From positions 51,745 to 115,744 of the forward strand of contig JAPYUT010000005.1 of the NCBI GenBank assembly GCA_029940475.1: a stretch of DNA of 64,000 nucleotides. The letters run 5' to 3'. The DNA comes from Verrucomicrobiales bacterium (GTDB lineage Bacteria; Verrucomicrobiota; Verrucomicrobiia; Verrucomicrobiales; DEV007). This document shows, piece by piece, positions 19,127 through 27,433 of the stretch (position 1 is the stretch's first letter; each line of letters opens with the position of its first letter). The position numbers and the translations under genes are program-made. The notes beneath the pieces were generated by a model. That model was given only the letters and a program-made list of their open reading frames with translations. It did no database searches and had not been told where the DNA came from.

Positions 19127-20593
19127 ATGAAACTGATATATAGCCATTTTTGCTGCTTTGTTTTTTTCAACACGGCAGTTCAATCTGCGACCAAGCTGCC
19201 AAACATTGTCTTTTTACTGGCTGATGACCAGGCAACTATTTCGATGGGGTGCTATGGCAACAAGGATGCACTTACGCCGAACCTTGACGGGTTGTCGGCA
19301 AGGGGAGTCACCTTTGACAACCATTACGACACTACTGCCATATGCATGGCCAGCCGGGCGAGCATACTGACCGGGAAGTATGAATATGCACATGGCTGCA
19401 ACTTTTTGAAAGGCGGGCTGGGCAACAAGGATTTCAACAACAGTTACCCGTTGCTGCTGCGCAGGGCAGGCTACCTCACGGCGTTTGCAGGGAAGTTTGG
19501 CGTTAGCCTGGAAGGCAGGGATCTACCTGCGACTGAATTTGACAGTTGGGGCGGAGGTCCCGGTCAGACCAGTTATGCGACCGCCAAGAATCCATCAATG
19601 AAAGCTTATGAGGATGAGTTTCCGCACTCGACTCTTTCTTACGGCGCCTTTGGTCGTGATTTCATCAACACGGCGACCAAGTCCCGCAAACCGTTCTGCC
19701 TGTCGATCAGTTTCAAGGCACCGCATATGCCGGACACCCCGGATTCGCGCTTTAACGGAGTGTATGAGGGGAAAGTATTTAAGCGGCCGGCAAATTTTGG
19801 CAGGGAATATTCCGGGCATTTAAGCCAGCAGAGCAAACAGGGGCGGCAGTGGGAGAGGTGGTCAGGGTGGAAATACAGCAGCGATTATGATGGAGTTATG
19901 CGGAAATACCATCAACTGGTATACGGTATCGACAGGGCTGTTGGCATGATTATGAAGGCACTTGAGGAGAACGGTGTCGCAGAGAACACGGTGGTGATAT
20001 ATACTTCAGACAATGGGTTTTTATGCGGGGCCCACGGTTATGGCTCCAAGGTTTTACCGTATGAGGAATCGGTGCGTGTACCGATGATCATTCACGATCC
20101 GCGGCACGCTTCAGCCGGGAGGAAACTGCGCAGCCCGGCGCTTACCGGCAATATCGACATTGCCCCGACCATTCTGGCTTTTGCGGGCCTTCGGTCGCCG
20201 GCCGACGTCCAGGGGCAGAGCCTTTTACCGCTTCTTGACAATCCGGGAGGGGAAATACACCAGCAGCTCAGCCTGATGAATTGCTGGGGACCAATGGCGG
20301 CACAGAGCTTTGCTGTTGTTACCACAAAATGGAAGTATGTTTACTGGTATTACGGTGGCGGAGAGATGATTCCAACGGAGGAACTCTTTAATATGCAGAA
20401 AGACAAGCTGGAGTTGAGCAACGCAGCTAAAGATTCGGCGCAGGGCCTGGCTCTTAAAAATATGCGGCGGCGTTATGACCGTGCGGTTGGTGACCTCAAG
20501 GAAAAGGCAGTGAACAAACATCGTGTTTACACAAAGCTCTTCGACCGAGAATTGCCGTGGAAAGAGAAAGCGGGAATCATAAAGAAGGGGTAA
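19127..20593 (+). CDS. Sulfatase (formylglycine-dependent), exported
   Basis: ATG at 19127 is chosen over a TTG nine bases upstream, giving 488 residues. A signal peptide (residues 1-21) is followed by the sulfatase opening NIVFLLADDQ and the formylglycine site C73-M-A-S-R77, a CxAxR variant of the usual CxPxR, then LTGKY. The metal-binding segment YTSDNGFLCGAHG and VPMIIHDP are also present. The family hydrolyses sulfate esters, often of polysaccharides, after a sulfatase-maturing enzyme converts the cysteine. The substrate is unknown. It is divergent from the cupredoxin-fusion gene (137 bases) and is followed by the amidase lipoprotein gene. Confidence 0.92.
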   Translation: MKLIYSHFCCFVFFNTAVQSATKLPNIVFLLADDQATISMGCYGNKDALTPNLDGLSARGVTFDNHYDTTAICMASRASILTGKYEYAHGCNFLKGGLGNKDFNNSYPLLLRRAGYLTAFAGKFGVSLEGRDLPATEFDSWGGGPGQTSYATAKNPSMKAYEDEFPHSTLSYGAFGRDFINTATKSRKPFCLSISFKAPHMPDTPDSRFNGVYEGKVFKRPANFGREYSGHLSQQSKQGRQWERWSGWKYSSDYDGVMRKYHQLVYGIDRAVGMIMKALEENGVAENTVVIYTSDNGFLCGAHGYGSKVLPYEESVRVPMIIHDPRHASAGRKLRSPALTGNIDIAPTILAFAGLRSPADVQGQSLLPLLDNPGGEIHQQLSLMNCWGPMAAQSFAVVTTKWKYVYWYYGGGEMIPTEELFNMQKDKLELSNAAKDSAQGLALKNMRRRYDRAVGDLKEKAVNKHRVYTKLFDRELPWKEKAGIIKKG

Positions 20594-20616
20594 ATCGTGT
20601 TTGTGCACAGGGCAGC

Positions 20617-20643
20617 AGGAGGGTGAACATGACTAAAAGTTAA
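20617..20643 (+). other. Five-codon leader reading frame with strong Shine-Dalgarno
   Basis: An AGGAGGG box sits five bases before an ATG at 20629 that is followed by only three sense codons and TAA at 20641. It precedes the TTG-started amidase gene by 36 bases and is in another frame. It could be a translated leader or a remnant start. Confidence 0.3.
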
Positions 20644-20678
20644 GGCGACACAGGGCGAAGCGAGTTTAAGCATATATC

Positions 20679-21491
20679 TTGACGATTCCGAAACCGGGCA
20701 GGGATTTAATCGCGTTGTTTGCGGCAACAGGGGCATTGCTGGCAGCAGTCATCATGGTGAGTTGTACGATCAGCGGGGTAGAGTCTGCTGCTAATCTCGA
20801 GCGGGTAAAGGGAAGCTCCAAGTTGCCGCAGGGCGCGCTAACACAGAGGCAGATGTTTGGCGAGATTGGGGTGGTAAAGAGATTCATTCCGAAAGGGCGC
20901 CACGGGCGCAAGATTCATCGGCCAATGAAGCCGCGTTATATCACTGTCCACTCAACACAAAACTATAACGGTGATGCATGGGATCATGCCCGGGCACTGG
21001 AACGGGGAAAACTGCGAGCTCCAAAACGCCGGGGCGGCAACAGGATAGGATACTTGACCTGGCATTTTACCGTGCAGGAGGACGTGGTGATGCAACACCT
21101 GCCGACCAACGAGCAGGGTGAGCATGCTGATTTTGACGGCACCGGCAATAACTACTCAATCGGGATTGAGATGTGCGAGCACAACGGCAACAGTCGTAGC
21201 CAGACCCTCAAGCGTACAGCCAAGCTTTGCGCTTCGTTAATGCGTCAATACAATCTTCCGCTTCGCAGCGTGGTTCCGCATTATCACTGGGCGCGCAAGG
21301 GCATGAGCCCGGAGCACAAAAACTGCCCCCATTACCTGATGACTAATGGCCGTCCGGGCAGAAAATGGAACGATTTTCTGCAGGTTGTTCAGCGTGAGTA
21401 TGACCGTATTTACGTCCCCGCTCAGATTGCATCCATGAGTAATGGATTCACGATGACGGAGGCAAAGGCGCCTGGTTACAAGGGGCTTTAA
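20679..21491 (+). CDS. N-acetylmuramoyl-L-alanine amidase (Amidase_2/PGRP fold), probable lipoprotein
   Basis: The 270-residue protein begins at TTG 20679, the first possible start after an in-frame stop. The N-terminus is a lipoprotein-like signal (helix LIALFAATGALLAAVIMVSC, lipidated Cys28). The catalytic domain has the zinc ligand region YITVHSTQNY, then YLTWHFTVQEDVVMQHLP, and the late HYHWARKGMSPEHKNCPHYL segment that carries the second and third metal ligands and the usual C-P pair. Such enzymes cleave the bond between MurNAc and L-alanine in peptidoglycan. It may act with the NamZ-type muramidase at 3.5 kb in cell-wall recycling or scavenging, which is inference. The start lacks a good Shine-Dalgarno, although a five-codon frame just upstream has one. 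Confidence 0.85.
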   Translation: MTIPKPGRDLIALFAATGALLAAVIMVSCTISGVESAANLERVKGSSKLPQGALTQRQMFGEIGVVKRFIPKGRHGRKIHRPMKPRYITVHSTQNYNGDAWDHARALERGKLRAPKRRGGNRIGYLTWHFTVQEDVVMQHLPTNEQGEHADFDGTGNNYSIGIEMCEHNGNSRSQTLKRTAKLCASLMRQYNLPLRSVVPHYHWARKGMSPEHKNCPHYLMTNGRPGRKWNDFLQVVQREYDRIYVPAQIASMSNGFTMTEAKAPGYKGL

Positions 21492-21495
21492 TCGG

Positions 21496-24400
21496 CTATT
21501 TACCCTTCATGCCCTGCAAATATGACAGCAGGGAAGCAAATTCCCCGATACTCAGGGCATTTGCCAATCCAGCGGGCATCATGGAAATTGGCAGTTCCTT
21601 GCGCCCGGTGACATCGCTTTTCTTGAAGCGATGCACCTGTCCCGCGATATCCCGCATCTCGAGCGCATCGGCTGATTCAGCAGTGACAAAGCCAACCATT
21701 GTTTTTCCACCCTTGGCACTTAGAGAGACAGTGGCAAAACCCTGCGAGATTGAAGCGTTGGGTTTCAGGATTGATTCCGCGATTTGATCCCGCGAGAGGA
21801 TGGAGCCGACCTGTCCCATATAGGGCCCCTTTGGCGCTTGATCGAAACTGGTGGTATGGCAGGCGATGCAACCCTGCCTGGTAAACAAGAGCTCGCCCTG
21901 CTTGGCATTACCCTTGATGTCGCCAATGGCAAGGATGATATCCTCAATGGACATTTTGCCTACCTGGCCTTTCGTGCGCGCGATGGCGGTGAGGTCGACC
22001 TTGGGTTCCGTTGGCCCGGTTGGGGCGCTGGCTATTTGTGAGGCATCGATGCCATTAATGCCGGATCGAGTCCTGGAGTTGTTGTTGGCGATGACACTGC
22101 GAAACTCGCCATTGTTCCAGCGCGCCTTCACAAATGCGGCAATTTTTTCAGACCCCGCCCATTGAATCGCCTTGTAGTAGGGTCCACGGGTGTCAGGGCG
22201 GGTACTCCACCACCACGAGCCGTCATAAGGTGCTTCAATCTTGTATAGCCGGATCAGGGTGGCCAGGATACCGGCCCGGACATTTGCCGCCGAGAATGAT
22301 CCGTATTTTGCGATTAATCCATCAATTGCCTTGCTGTCGTGTATCTTGCTCAAAGCCCATAATGCACCGCGACTGTTAGGGCCGCCGATTGCATCAACAC
22401 AACCATCGATGGCATTCAGGTCTATTAACGCCTTCACTGCGACATGCGGCAGGATGACAGGAGAATTCGGCGTGGCGTGGGGCCCTTCCTTGGAACTCGC
22501 GGTGCCGGAGACCGCAGGCATTGAACCGGACACGAGAAACTTAATTTTTCCCCGCGCCTTGGATGTGCTGGCGAGTCCGGCCCGGGCTTTAAATTTCACT
22601 GCACCCTTAGGTACAGCGTAAACAATAACCGAGTTAGCGTGTGTTCCGAGTCCATCCGGCTGGGCCTTGCCATCGCCGGTCTTCAGGGGATGGCCGGTGG
22701 CGCTGATGCCGTAGCCGATTTTGCCCCAGCCGCTCTTGGCAGATTTCCATTTAAGGGTCGAGAGCTTCACCTGCTTGCCGGCAGCATTCTCAAAAACCGG
22801 GTTAAACCAGGCGCCGTGGTCTTCGCCATCACCATCACCGGCATCGTTGACAACAAGATAGAGTTCCTTGAGCTTGCTCACGTTCACGTCAACAAGGTGG
22901 GTTTTGTGTCCCTTGAAGGCCTTGCTTTGAAAGGCCGGAGGACGGGCGGGAGCCTCTGCCAATGGCTCTTTACCGGGAGGGTTTGCAATGGCAAGCAGGT
23001 CAGCGGCAACGGATTTGTCGCCGAGGCGGCCGAGGCCCACTGCGGCCGCCACCCGCACGCGTGGATTTTCATCCTTAAGGGCAGCAACGAGCAATTTTTT
23101 TGCGCTACCGGCAAGCTGGCTCCTGCGATCGGTTAGTGCCCGCAATGCCCATTCCCTGATGGCGGGATCTGCCGCCAGCTTTGTCAGGCCACTTACGGCC
23201 TTAGTGCCTGCCAATTGCTTGTAAGTAAAGATAGCCGCAACGCGGGAATAGAGGGGAGCTGTCTTGTCCAGTGCGACTGCCGCCACTGCGGCGCCGGCAG
23301 CGGGACGGGTGAGAAGTTCCTGCGATGCAGCAAGCCTGGCAGAGGCGCTTTGCGAACGGAGCAGTGCGATGAGTGTTTTATCGTTGAGCTTAACCGGGTT
23401 GGAAAAGGGCTTGTAAGTCCAGTTTTTTGGCACAATGCACTCAACCCAGCCCTTGTTTGGACTGCCTTTATAACCGGCACCGGCCCAGGCTCCGGCGTAG
23501 AGTCGCCCGGAGGCATCGCTGTCGACGTCGGTAATCTGGTGGAGCTTAATGAAATTCTCCGGAGTTTGCGTGAAGCTTGACCCATCAGGAGTAACACGGT
23601 GGATAATTAACTGGCTTCGTCCCCAGTCGCACATCATTGCCACATTATTGTATTTCTCTGGCCAACCGGGTTCCTGAAAGAACATTGCGCCGGTACCGGA
23701 TCCCCCTCCAAGGTCAACCAGGGCAGGGATGATTTCCGTGGTGAAGTTCTTGAACAGGATCGGGTAACCGTACTCGCCGCTTTGCACATGATGGATGAAA
23801 CGCACATTCCATCCGCCACCATCATTCGTGTTGCCGCGGGTGAAGATGTTCATGTAGGGGTCGATGGCAATATCGTAAATATTGCGCAACCCATGCGTAT
23901 AGATTTCCATTTCACTGCCGTCTGGGCGTACGCGGATCACGCCACCTCCAAGCATGGTTAACTCGGTTCCATCAGTGCCCTTGGCGCCGTGGATGCCAAA
24001 ATCGCCTACCGCGATATATATCCAGCCATCGATACCCATTCGTATACCGTTCGTGGTGTGGTCGGCACCACGATCTTGATTGTGCTTTGGAGGACTGATA
24101 TCCGAGATGAGGACCTTGGGCGGGCCATCGGCCTTTCCATCCCAGTCCTTGTCTTCGAGCACGGAAAGGTGCATGGCCTCCAGCTTGCCGGTTTTTTTCG
24201 GGATGACAGTGTGCAGGACAAAAAGTTTTGTGCCGACACTAATAAGCCCGCGCGGATTATCGAGCTCGGCGAAAACAGTGTGTGTATCCGCGATACCATC
24301 GTGGTCATTATCGATGACCCGCACGATTTTTCCTTTACCTGGGCCCTTGCCCAGTGAACCAAGCAAATCGACACCAACAAACACCTCGCCGGTTGGCGCT

Positions 24401-24546
24401 GCACACAGGCATGCCGGGCAGGGGGTAATCTTGGGACCGGAGAGTATGGTGGATTTCAGCTCCGGGGGCAAATCGGCAGATCTTGCAATCAACGAGAAGA
24501 TTCCCAGAACGGTATTTGCTATCAGGAAGAGTTTGGATTTAAACAT
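21496..24546 (-). CDS. Secreted PVC propeller / HEAT / NPCBM-like / cytochrome c protein
   Basis: ATG at 24546 gives 1016 residues with a signal peptide (MFKSKLFLIANTVLGIFSL); an upstream in-frame start at 24630 would bury it. An N-terminal propeller of the glucose-dehydrogenase/PVC type spans about 25-350 (GLRNIYDIAIDPYMNIF). HEAT-like helices follow (about 390-530, NPRVRVAAAVGLGRLGDKSVA). Next is an NPCBM-like carbohydrate-binding segment (about 570-690, with GLGTHANSVIVYAVP), then more HEAT repeats. The C-terminal heme domain has the single c-type motif GCIACHTTS. The closing part (VGFVTAESADALEMRDIAGQVHRF) is the PVC heme-domain signature. It is likely a periplasmic or surface oxidoreductase acting on a sugar-like substrate. 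It is convergent with the amidase gene, five bases apart, and divergent from rapA. Confidence 0.88.
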   Translation of the reverse strand: MFKSKLFLIANTVLGIFSLIARSADLPPELKSTILSGPKITPCPACLCAAPTGEVFVGVDLLGSLGKGPGKGKIVRVIDNDHDGIADTHTVFAELDNPRGLISVGTKLFVLHTVIPKKTGKLEAMHLSVLEDKDWDGKADGPPKVLISDISPPKHNQDRGADHTTNGIRMGIDGWIYIAVGDFGIHGAKGTDGTELTMLGGGVIRVRPDGSEMEIYTHGLRNIYDIAIDPYMNIFTRGNTNDGGGWNVRFIHHVQSGEYGYPILFKNFTTEIIPALVDLGGGSGTGAMFFQEPGWPEKYNNVAMMCDWGRSQLIIHRVTPDGSSFTQTPENFIKLHQITDVDSDASGRLYAGAWAGAGYKGSPNKGWVECIVPKNWTYKPFSNPVKLNDKTLIALLRSQSASARLAASQELLTRPAAGAAVAAVALDKTAPLYSRVAAIFTYKQLAGTKAVSGLTKLAADPAIREWALRALTDRRSQLAGSAKKLLVAALKDENPRVRVAAAVGLGRLGDKSVAADLLAIANPPGKEPLAEAPARPPAFQSKAFKGHKTHLVDVNVSKLKELYLVVNDAGDGDGEDHGAWFNPVFENAAGKQVKLSTLKWKSAKSGWGKIGYGISATGHPLKTGDGKAQPDGLGTHANSVIVYAVPKGAVKFKARAGLASTSKARGKIKFLVSGSMPAVSGTASSKEGPHATPNSPVILPHVAVKALIDLNAIDGCVDAIGGPNSRGALWALSKIHDSKAIDGLIAKYGSFSAANVRAGILATLIRLYKIEAPYDGSWWWSTRPDTRGPYYKAIQWAGSEKIAAFVKARWNNGEFRSVIANNNSRTRSGINGIDASQIASAPTGPTEPKVDLTAIARTKGQVGKMSIEDIILAIGDIKGNAKQGELLFTRQGCIACHTTSFDQAPKGPYMGQVGSILSRDQIAESILKPNASISQGFATVSLSAKGGKTMVGFVTAESADALEMRDIAGQVHRFKKSDVTGRKELPISMMPAGLANALSIGEFASLLSYLQGMKGK

Positions 24547-24695
24547 CGCGGTATATGTTATGTCCGCTGCCAGCGAATCCTTACGGCTTGATGATCCGTG
24601 CGCGTTGCGCATTAAGACGCAGGAGAGCAAGGAATGCGAGCTTCAACTTGTAATCTGCGCAGTTTGATCCAAAGTCGCCGCCCACCACTATCCTT

Positions 24696-27425
24696 ATGGA
24701 ATACGTCCCCGGCCAACGTTGGATTAGCGAATCACAGCCCGAAATGGGCCTTGGTATTGTCCTGCAAATAGATTTTTCAACCGTCACTTTGCAGTTTCCG
24801 GCTTCCGAGGAAACACGCACCTATGCCACCAATTCGGCTCCGTTGCGGCGAGTGGTGTTTGCCGCAGGGGATATTATTGAATTGCAGGACAGGACCAGCC
24901 TGGCGGTTGATAGCATTATCGAGGAGGATGGGCTGGTTACTTATTGTGCCAGTGGCCGGGAGATCAGGGAAAGTGAACTGGCTGATTTAATGGGATTTCA
25001 TCAACCCGATGCCCGCCTGCTCGGCGGCAGGGTGAATTCATCGCGCAAGTTCCGGTTGCGGGAACGCGCATTGCAGGCGCGTGCACAAATGCGCGGTCGC
25101 CGGGAGCGTGGTTTAATGGGGGCACGCGTTGACCTCATTGAACATCAGCTCTTTATCGCTGATGAAGTTGGCCGGCGTCATTGCCCCCGGGTATTGCTTG
25201 CTGATGAGGTGGGGCTTGGAAAGACAATCGAGGCCTGTCTTATCATGCACCGCAAGCTGATAACAGGAAGCGTTTCCCGGGTATTGATTTTAGTGCCGGA
25301 GCCTCTGGTTCATCAATGGTTTGTTGAGCTGTTGCGGCGCTTTACCCTGCAATTTGCAATTTTTGACGAAGAAAGGTGTGTAGCGATTGAAACGGGTGGC
25401 GACGATGGGCAGAGCGAAGAATCAACTGAGTCCCAGCCGGTAAACCCGTTCCTTGATGATCAGCTGGTTTTGGCCGGCATTGAACTCCTTGCCGATAATC
25501 CCAAGCGTGTTGCGCAGGCGATTGAGGCAGGATGGGATATGCTGATTGTTGACGAGGCGCATCATTTGGAATGGGCTCCGGATAAGCCCAGCAGGGAATA
25601 TGCGATGGTTGAGCAACTCGCCTCGGTAACCGAAGATTTATTACTGCTTACCGGAACACCCGGACAACTCAGGCCCGAGGGGCATTTCGCGAGATTACGC
25701 CTGCTTGATCCGGAACGGTTCTCAAATCTCGAAACATTCCTGAACGAATCGAAAGACGCCGCAGAGGTTTCCGCCATTGCGGGCAAGGTTCAATCCGGAT
25801 CTCCGCTGGAGACTGCCGAGCAGCAGCAGGTTTCAAGCTGGATTGGAGGCGAGGTGCCGCAGGATGCCCAACAACTGTTAGGCAAGCTTCTCGATTTACA
25901 CGGCACCGGGCGCGTCATGTTTCGCAACCGCCGCGCAAATCTTGGTGGATTCCCGCAGCGTGAGGTGATCCTTTATGCCCTTGATCCCGCAGTTGAATCC
26001 TTGGCGGATCCCCGTGTTGACTGGTTAATTCAGCTGGTGAGTAAACTGGAGGATGCCAAGGTTCTCGTGATTTGCCGCACGCGCGAAATTGTCGAAGAGC
26101 TTGATGCCGCCATAGCTGAGAAAATTCGCATCAAGACCGCCTTGTTTCATGAGGGATTGGAGTTGATCAAACGCGATCGTAATGCCGCATATTTCAGTGA
26201 GGAGGATGGCGCCCGCCTGTTACTTTGCTCGGAGATTGGCAGTGAGGGCCGTAATTTTCAATTTGCGCACCATTTGGTTCTTTATGACCTTCCTGATACG
26301 CCCGCGCTACTTGAACAGCGCATCGGCCGGCTCGACCGCATCGGGCAGCGCGAGACGGTGTGCATACACGTGCCATTCGAATCCAATTCCCCTCATGGTG
26401 CACTGGCCCGTTGGTATCACGAGGGCATGAATGCCTTTGCGGCACCACTGGAAGGCGGTACAAGGTTAATGGAGAAATTCGACTCCGGGATGCAACAGAT
26501 TAAGCCTGATGACCGCGCGGGATGGGATGCAATCATTGCCGATACCAAGAAGGCCAAAGAACAGCTTGATATGGAACTTGAGGCAGGTCGCGACCGGCTG
26601 CTTGAGATGAGTTCATTCAATGCCAAAGCAGCAAAGAAGGTAACGGCGGCACTGGCAGGCATCGATGAAGACAATACCCTTGAGGAGCTCATGATTGACC
26701 TTTTCGATACGCTCGGGGTGGGGGTTGAAGAGCTTGGCGATTATTGTTACTACGTTAAGCCGGACACCGTGTTTGCAGCTGATGCCTTCCCCGGCATGCG
26801 TGAGATCGGAATGTCAGTTACCTTTAATCGTGCCACCGCGCTGATTAATGAGCCCATGAGCTTTGTGACCTGGGATCACCCGATTGTCGCAACCAGTCTT
26901 GATCTTTTTATTAACGATGAGAAAGGATCCAGTGCCTTCGGGCAAATTCCGGGAACTGCAGCACAGGCAGGGCTGATTGTAGAGTGCGTTTTCCTGCTGG
27001 AGCCAATTTGCCCGCCGGGTCTCGGTGCGGACCGGTTTCTTGCCCCAATGCCGCTCAAGGCAGTGGTGGATCATGCCGGTAATGACCTGACCAGCACCTT
27101 TGATTCTGCAGGGGTAAAGGATGGTGCCCGAAAGTGGTTGCGCTCCAAGCTTGAAATTCTCGGTAACATGGTTCCCGCCATGGTTGCCAATGCAGAAAAA
27201 ATTGCAGAAAAGAACGCGGGTAAGGTGCGCAGGAAAGCGACAAAGGAAATGGAGTCCGTGATTACCGACCAGCTTGATCGTCTTGATCGCCTGATGGCGC
27301 TCGGACACCCGGTTAGGGACGGCGAGCTTGAAGCCGCGCAAAAAGAACGCGAGGCATTGCGGGAGCATCTTACAAATGCCAGGTTAAGGCTGGATTCGAT
27401 TCGCCTCGTGGTGATTGGCGGTTAA
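24696..27425 (+). CDS. rapA: RapA/HepA-type SNF2 helicase, RNA polymerase recycling
   Basis: The 909-residue protein matches RapA across its length. The N-terminal tandem Tudor-like region starts with YVPGQRWISESQPEMGLGIV. The SNF2 ATPase has LLADEVGLGKTIEA (Walker A near residue 170) and VDEAHHLEW (near 285). The second helicase lobe ends with EQRIGRLDRIGQR. A RapA C-terminal region follows, ending in a coiled-coil. In E. coli RapA binds RNA polymerase and promotes its recycling from stalled complexes. It is a single gene, divergent from the propeller-cytochrome gene and ending eight bases from the convergent esterase gene. Confidence 0.93.
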   Translation: MEYVPGQRWISESQPEMGLGIVLQIDFSTVTLQFPASEETRTYATNSAPLRRVVFAAGDIIELQDRTSLAVDSIIEEDGLVTYCASGREIRESELADLMGFHQPDARLLGGRVNSSRKFRLRERALQARAQMRGRRERGLMGARVDLIEHQLFIADEVGRRHCPRVLLADEVGLGKTIEACLIMHRKLITGSVSRVLILVPEPLVHQWFVELLRRFTLQFAIFDEERCVAIETGGDDGQSEESTESQPVNPFLDDQLVLAGIELLADNPKRVAQAIEAGWDMLIVDEAHHLEWAPDKPSREYAMVEQLASVTEDLLLLTGTPGQLRPEGHFARLRLLDPERFSNLETFLNESKDAAEVSAIAGKVQSGSPLETAEQQQVSSWIGGEVPQDAQQLLGKLLDLHGTGRVMFRNRRANLGGFPQREVILYALDPAVESLADPRVDWLIQLVSKLEDAKVLVICRTREIVEELDAAIAEKIRIKTALFHEGLELIKRDRNAAYFSEEDGARLLLCSEIGSEGRNFQFAHHLVLYDLPDTPALLEQRIGRLDRIGQRETVCIHVPFESNSPHGALARWYHEGMNAFAAPLEGGTRLMEKFDSGMQQIKPDDRAGWDAIIADTKKAKEQLDMELEAGRDRLLEMSSFNAKAAKKVTAALAGIDEDNTLEELMIDLFDTLGVGVEELGDYCYYVKPDTVFAADAFPGMREIGMSVTFNRATALINEPMSFVTWDHPIVATSLDLFINDEKGSSAFGQIPGTAAQAGLIVECVFLLEPICPPGLGADRFLAPMPLKAVVDHAGNDLTSTFDSAGVKDGARKWLRSKLEILGNMVPAMVANAEKIAEKNAGKVRRKATKEMESVITDQLDRLDRLMALGHPVRDGELEAAQKEREALREHLTNARLRLDSIRLVVIGG

Positions 27426-27433
27426 GCGGTAAC

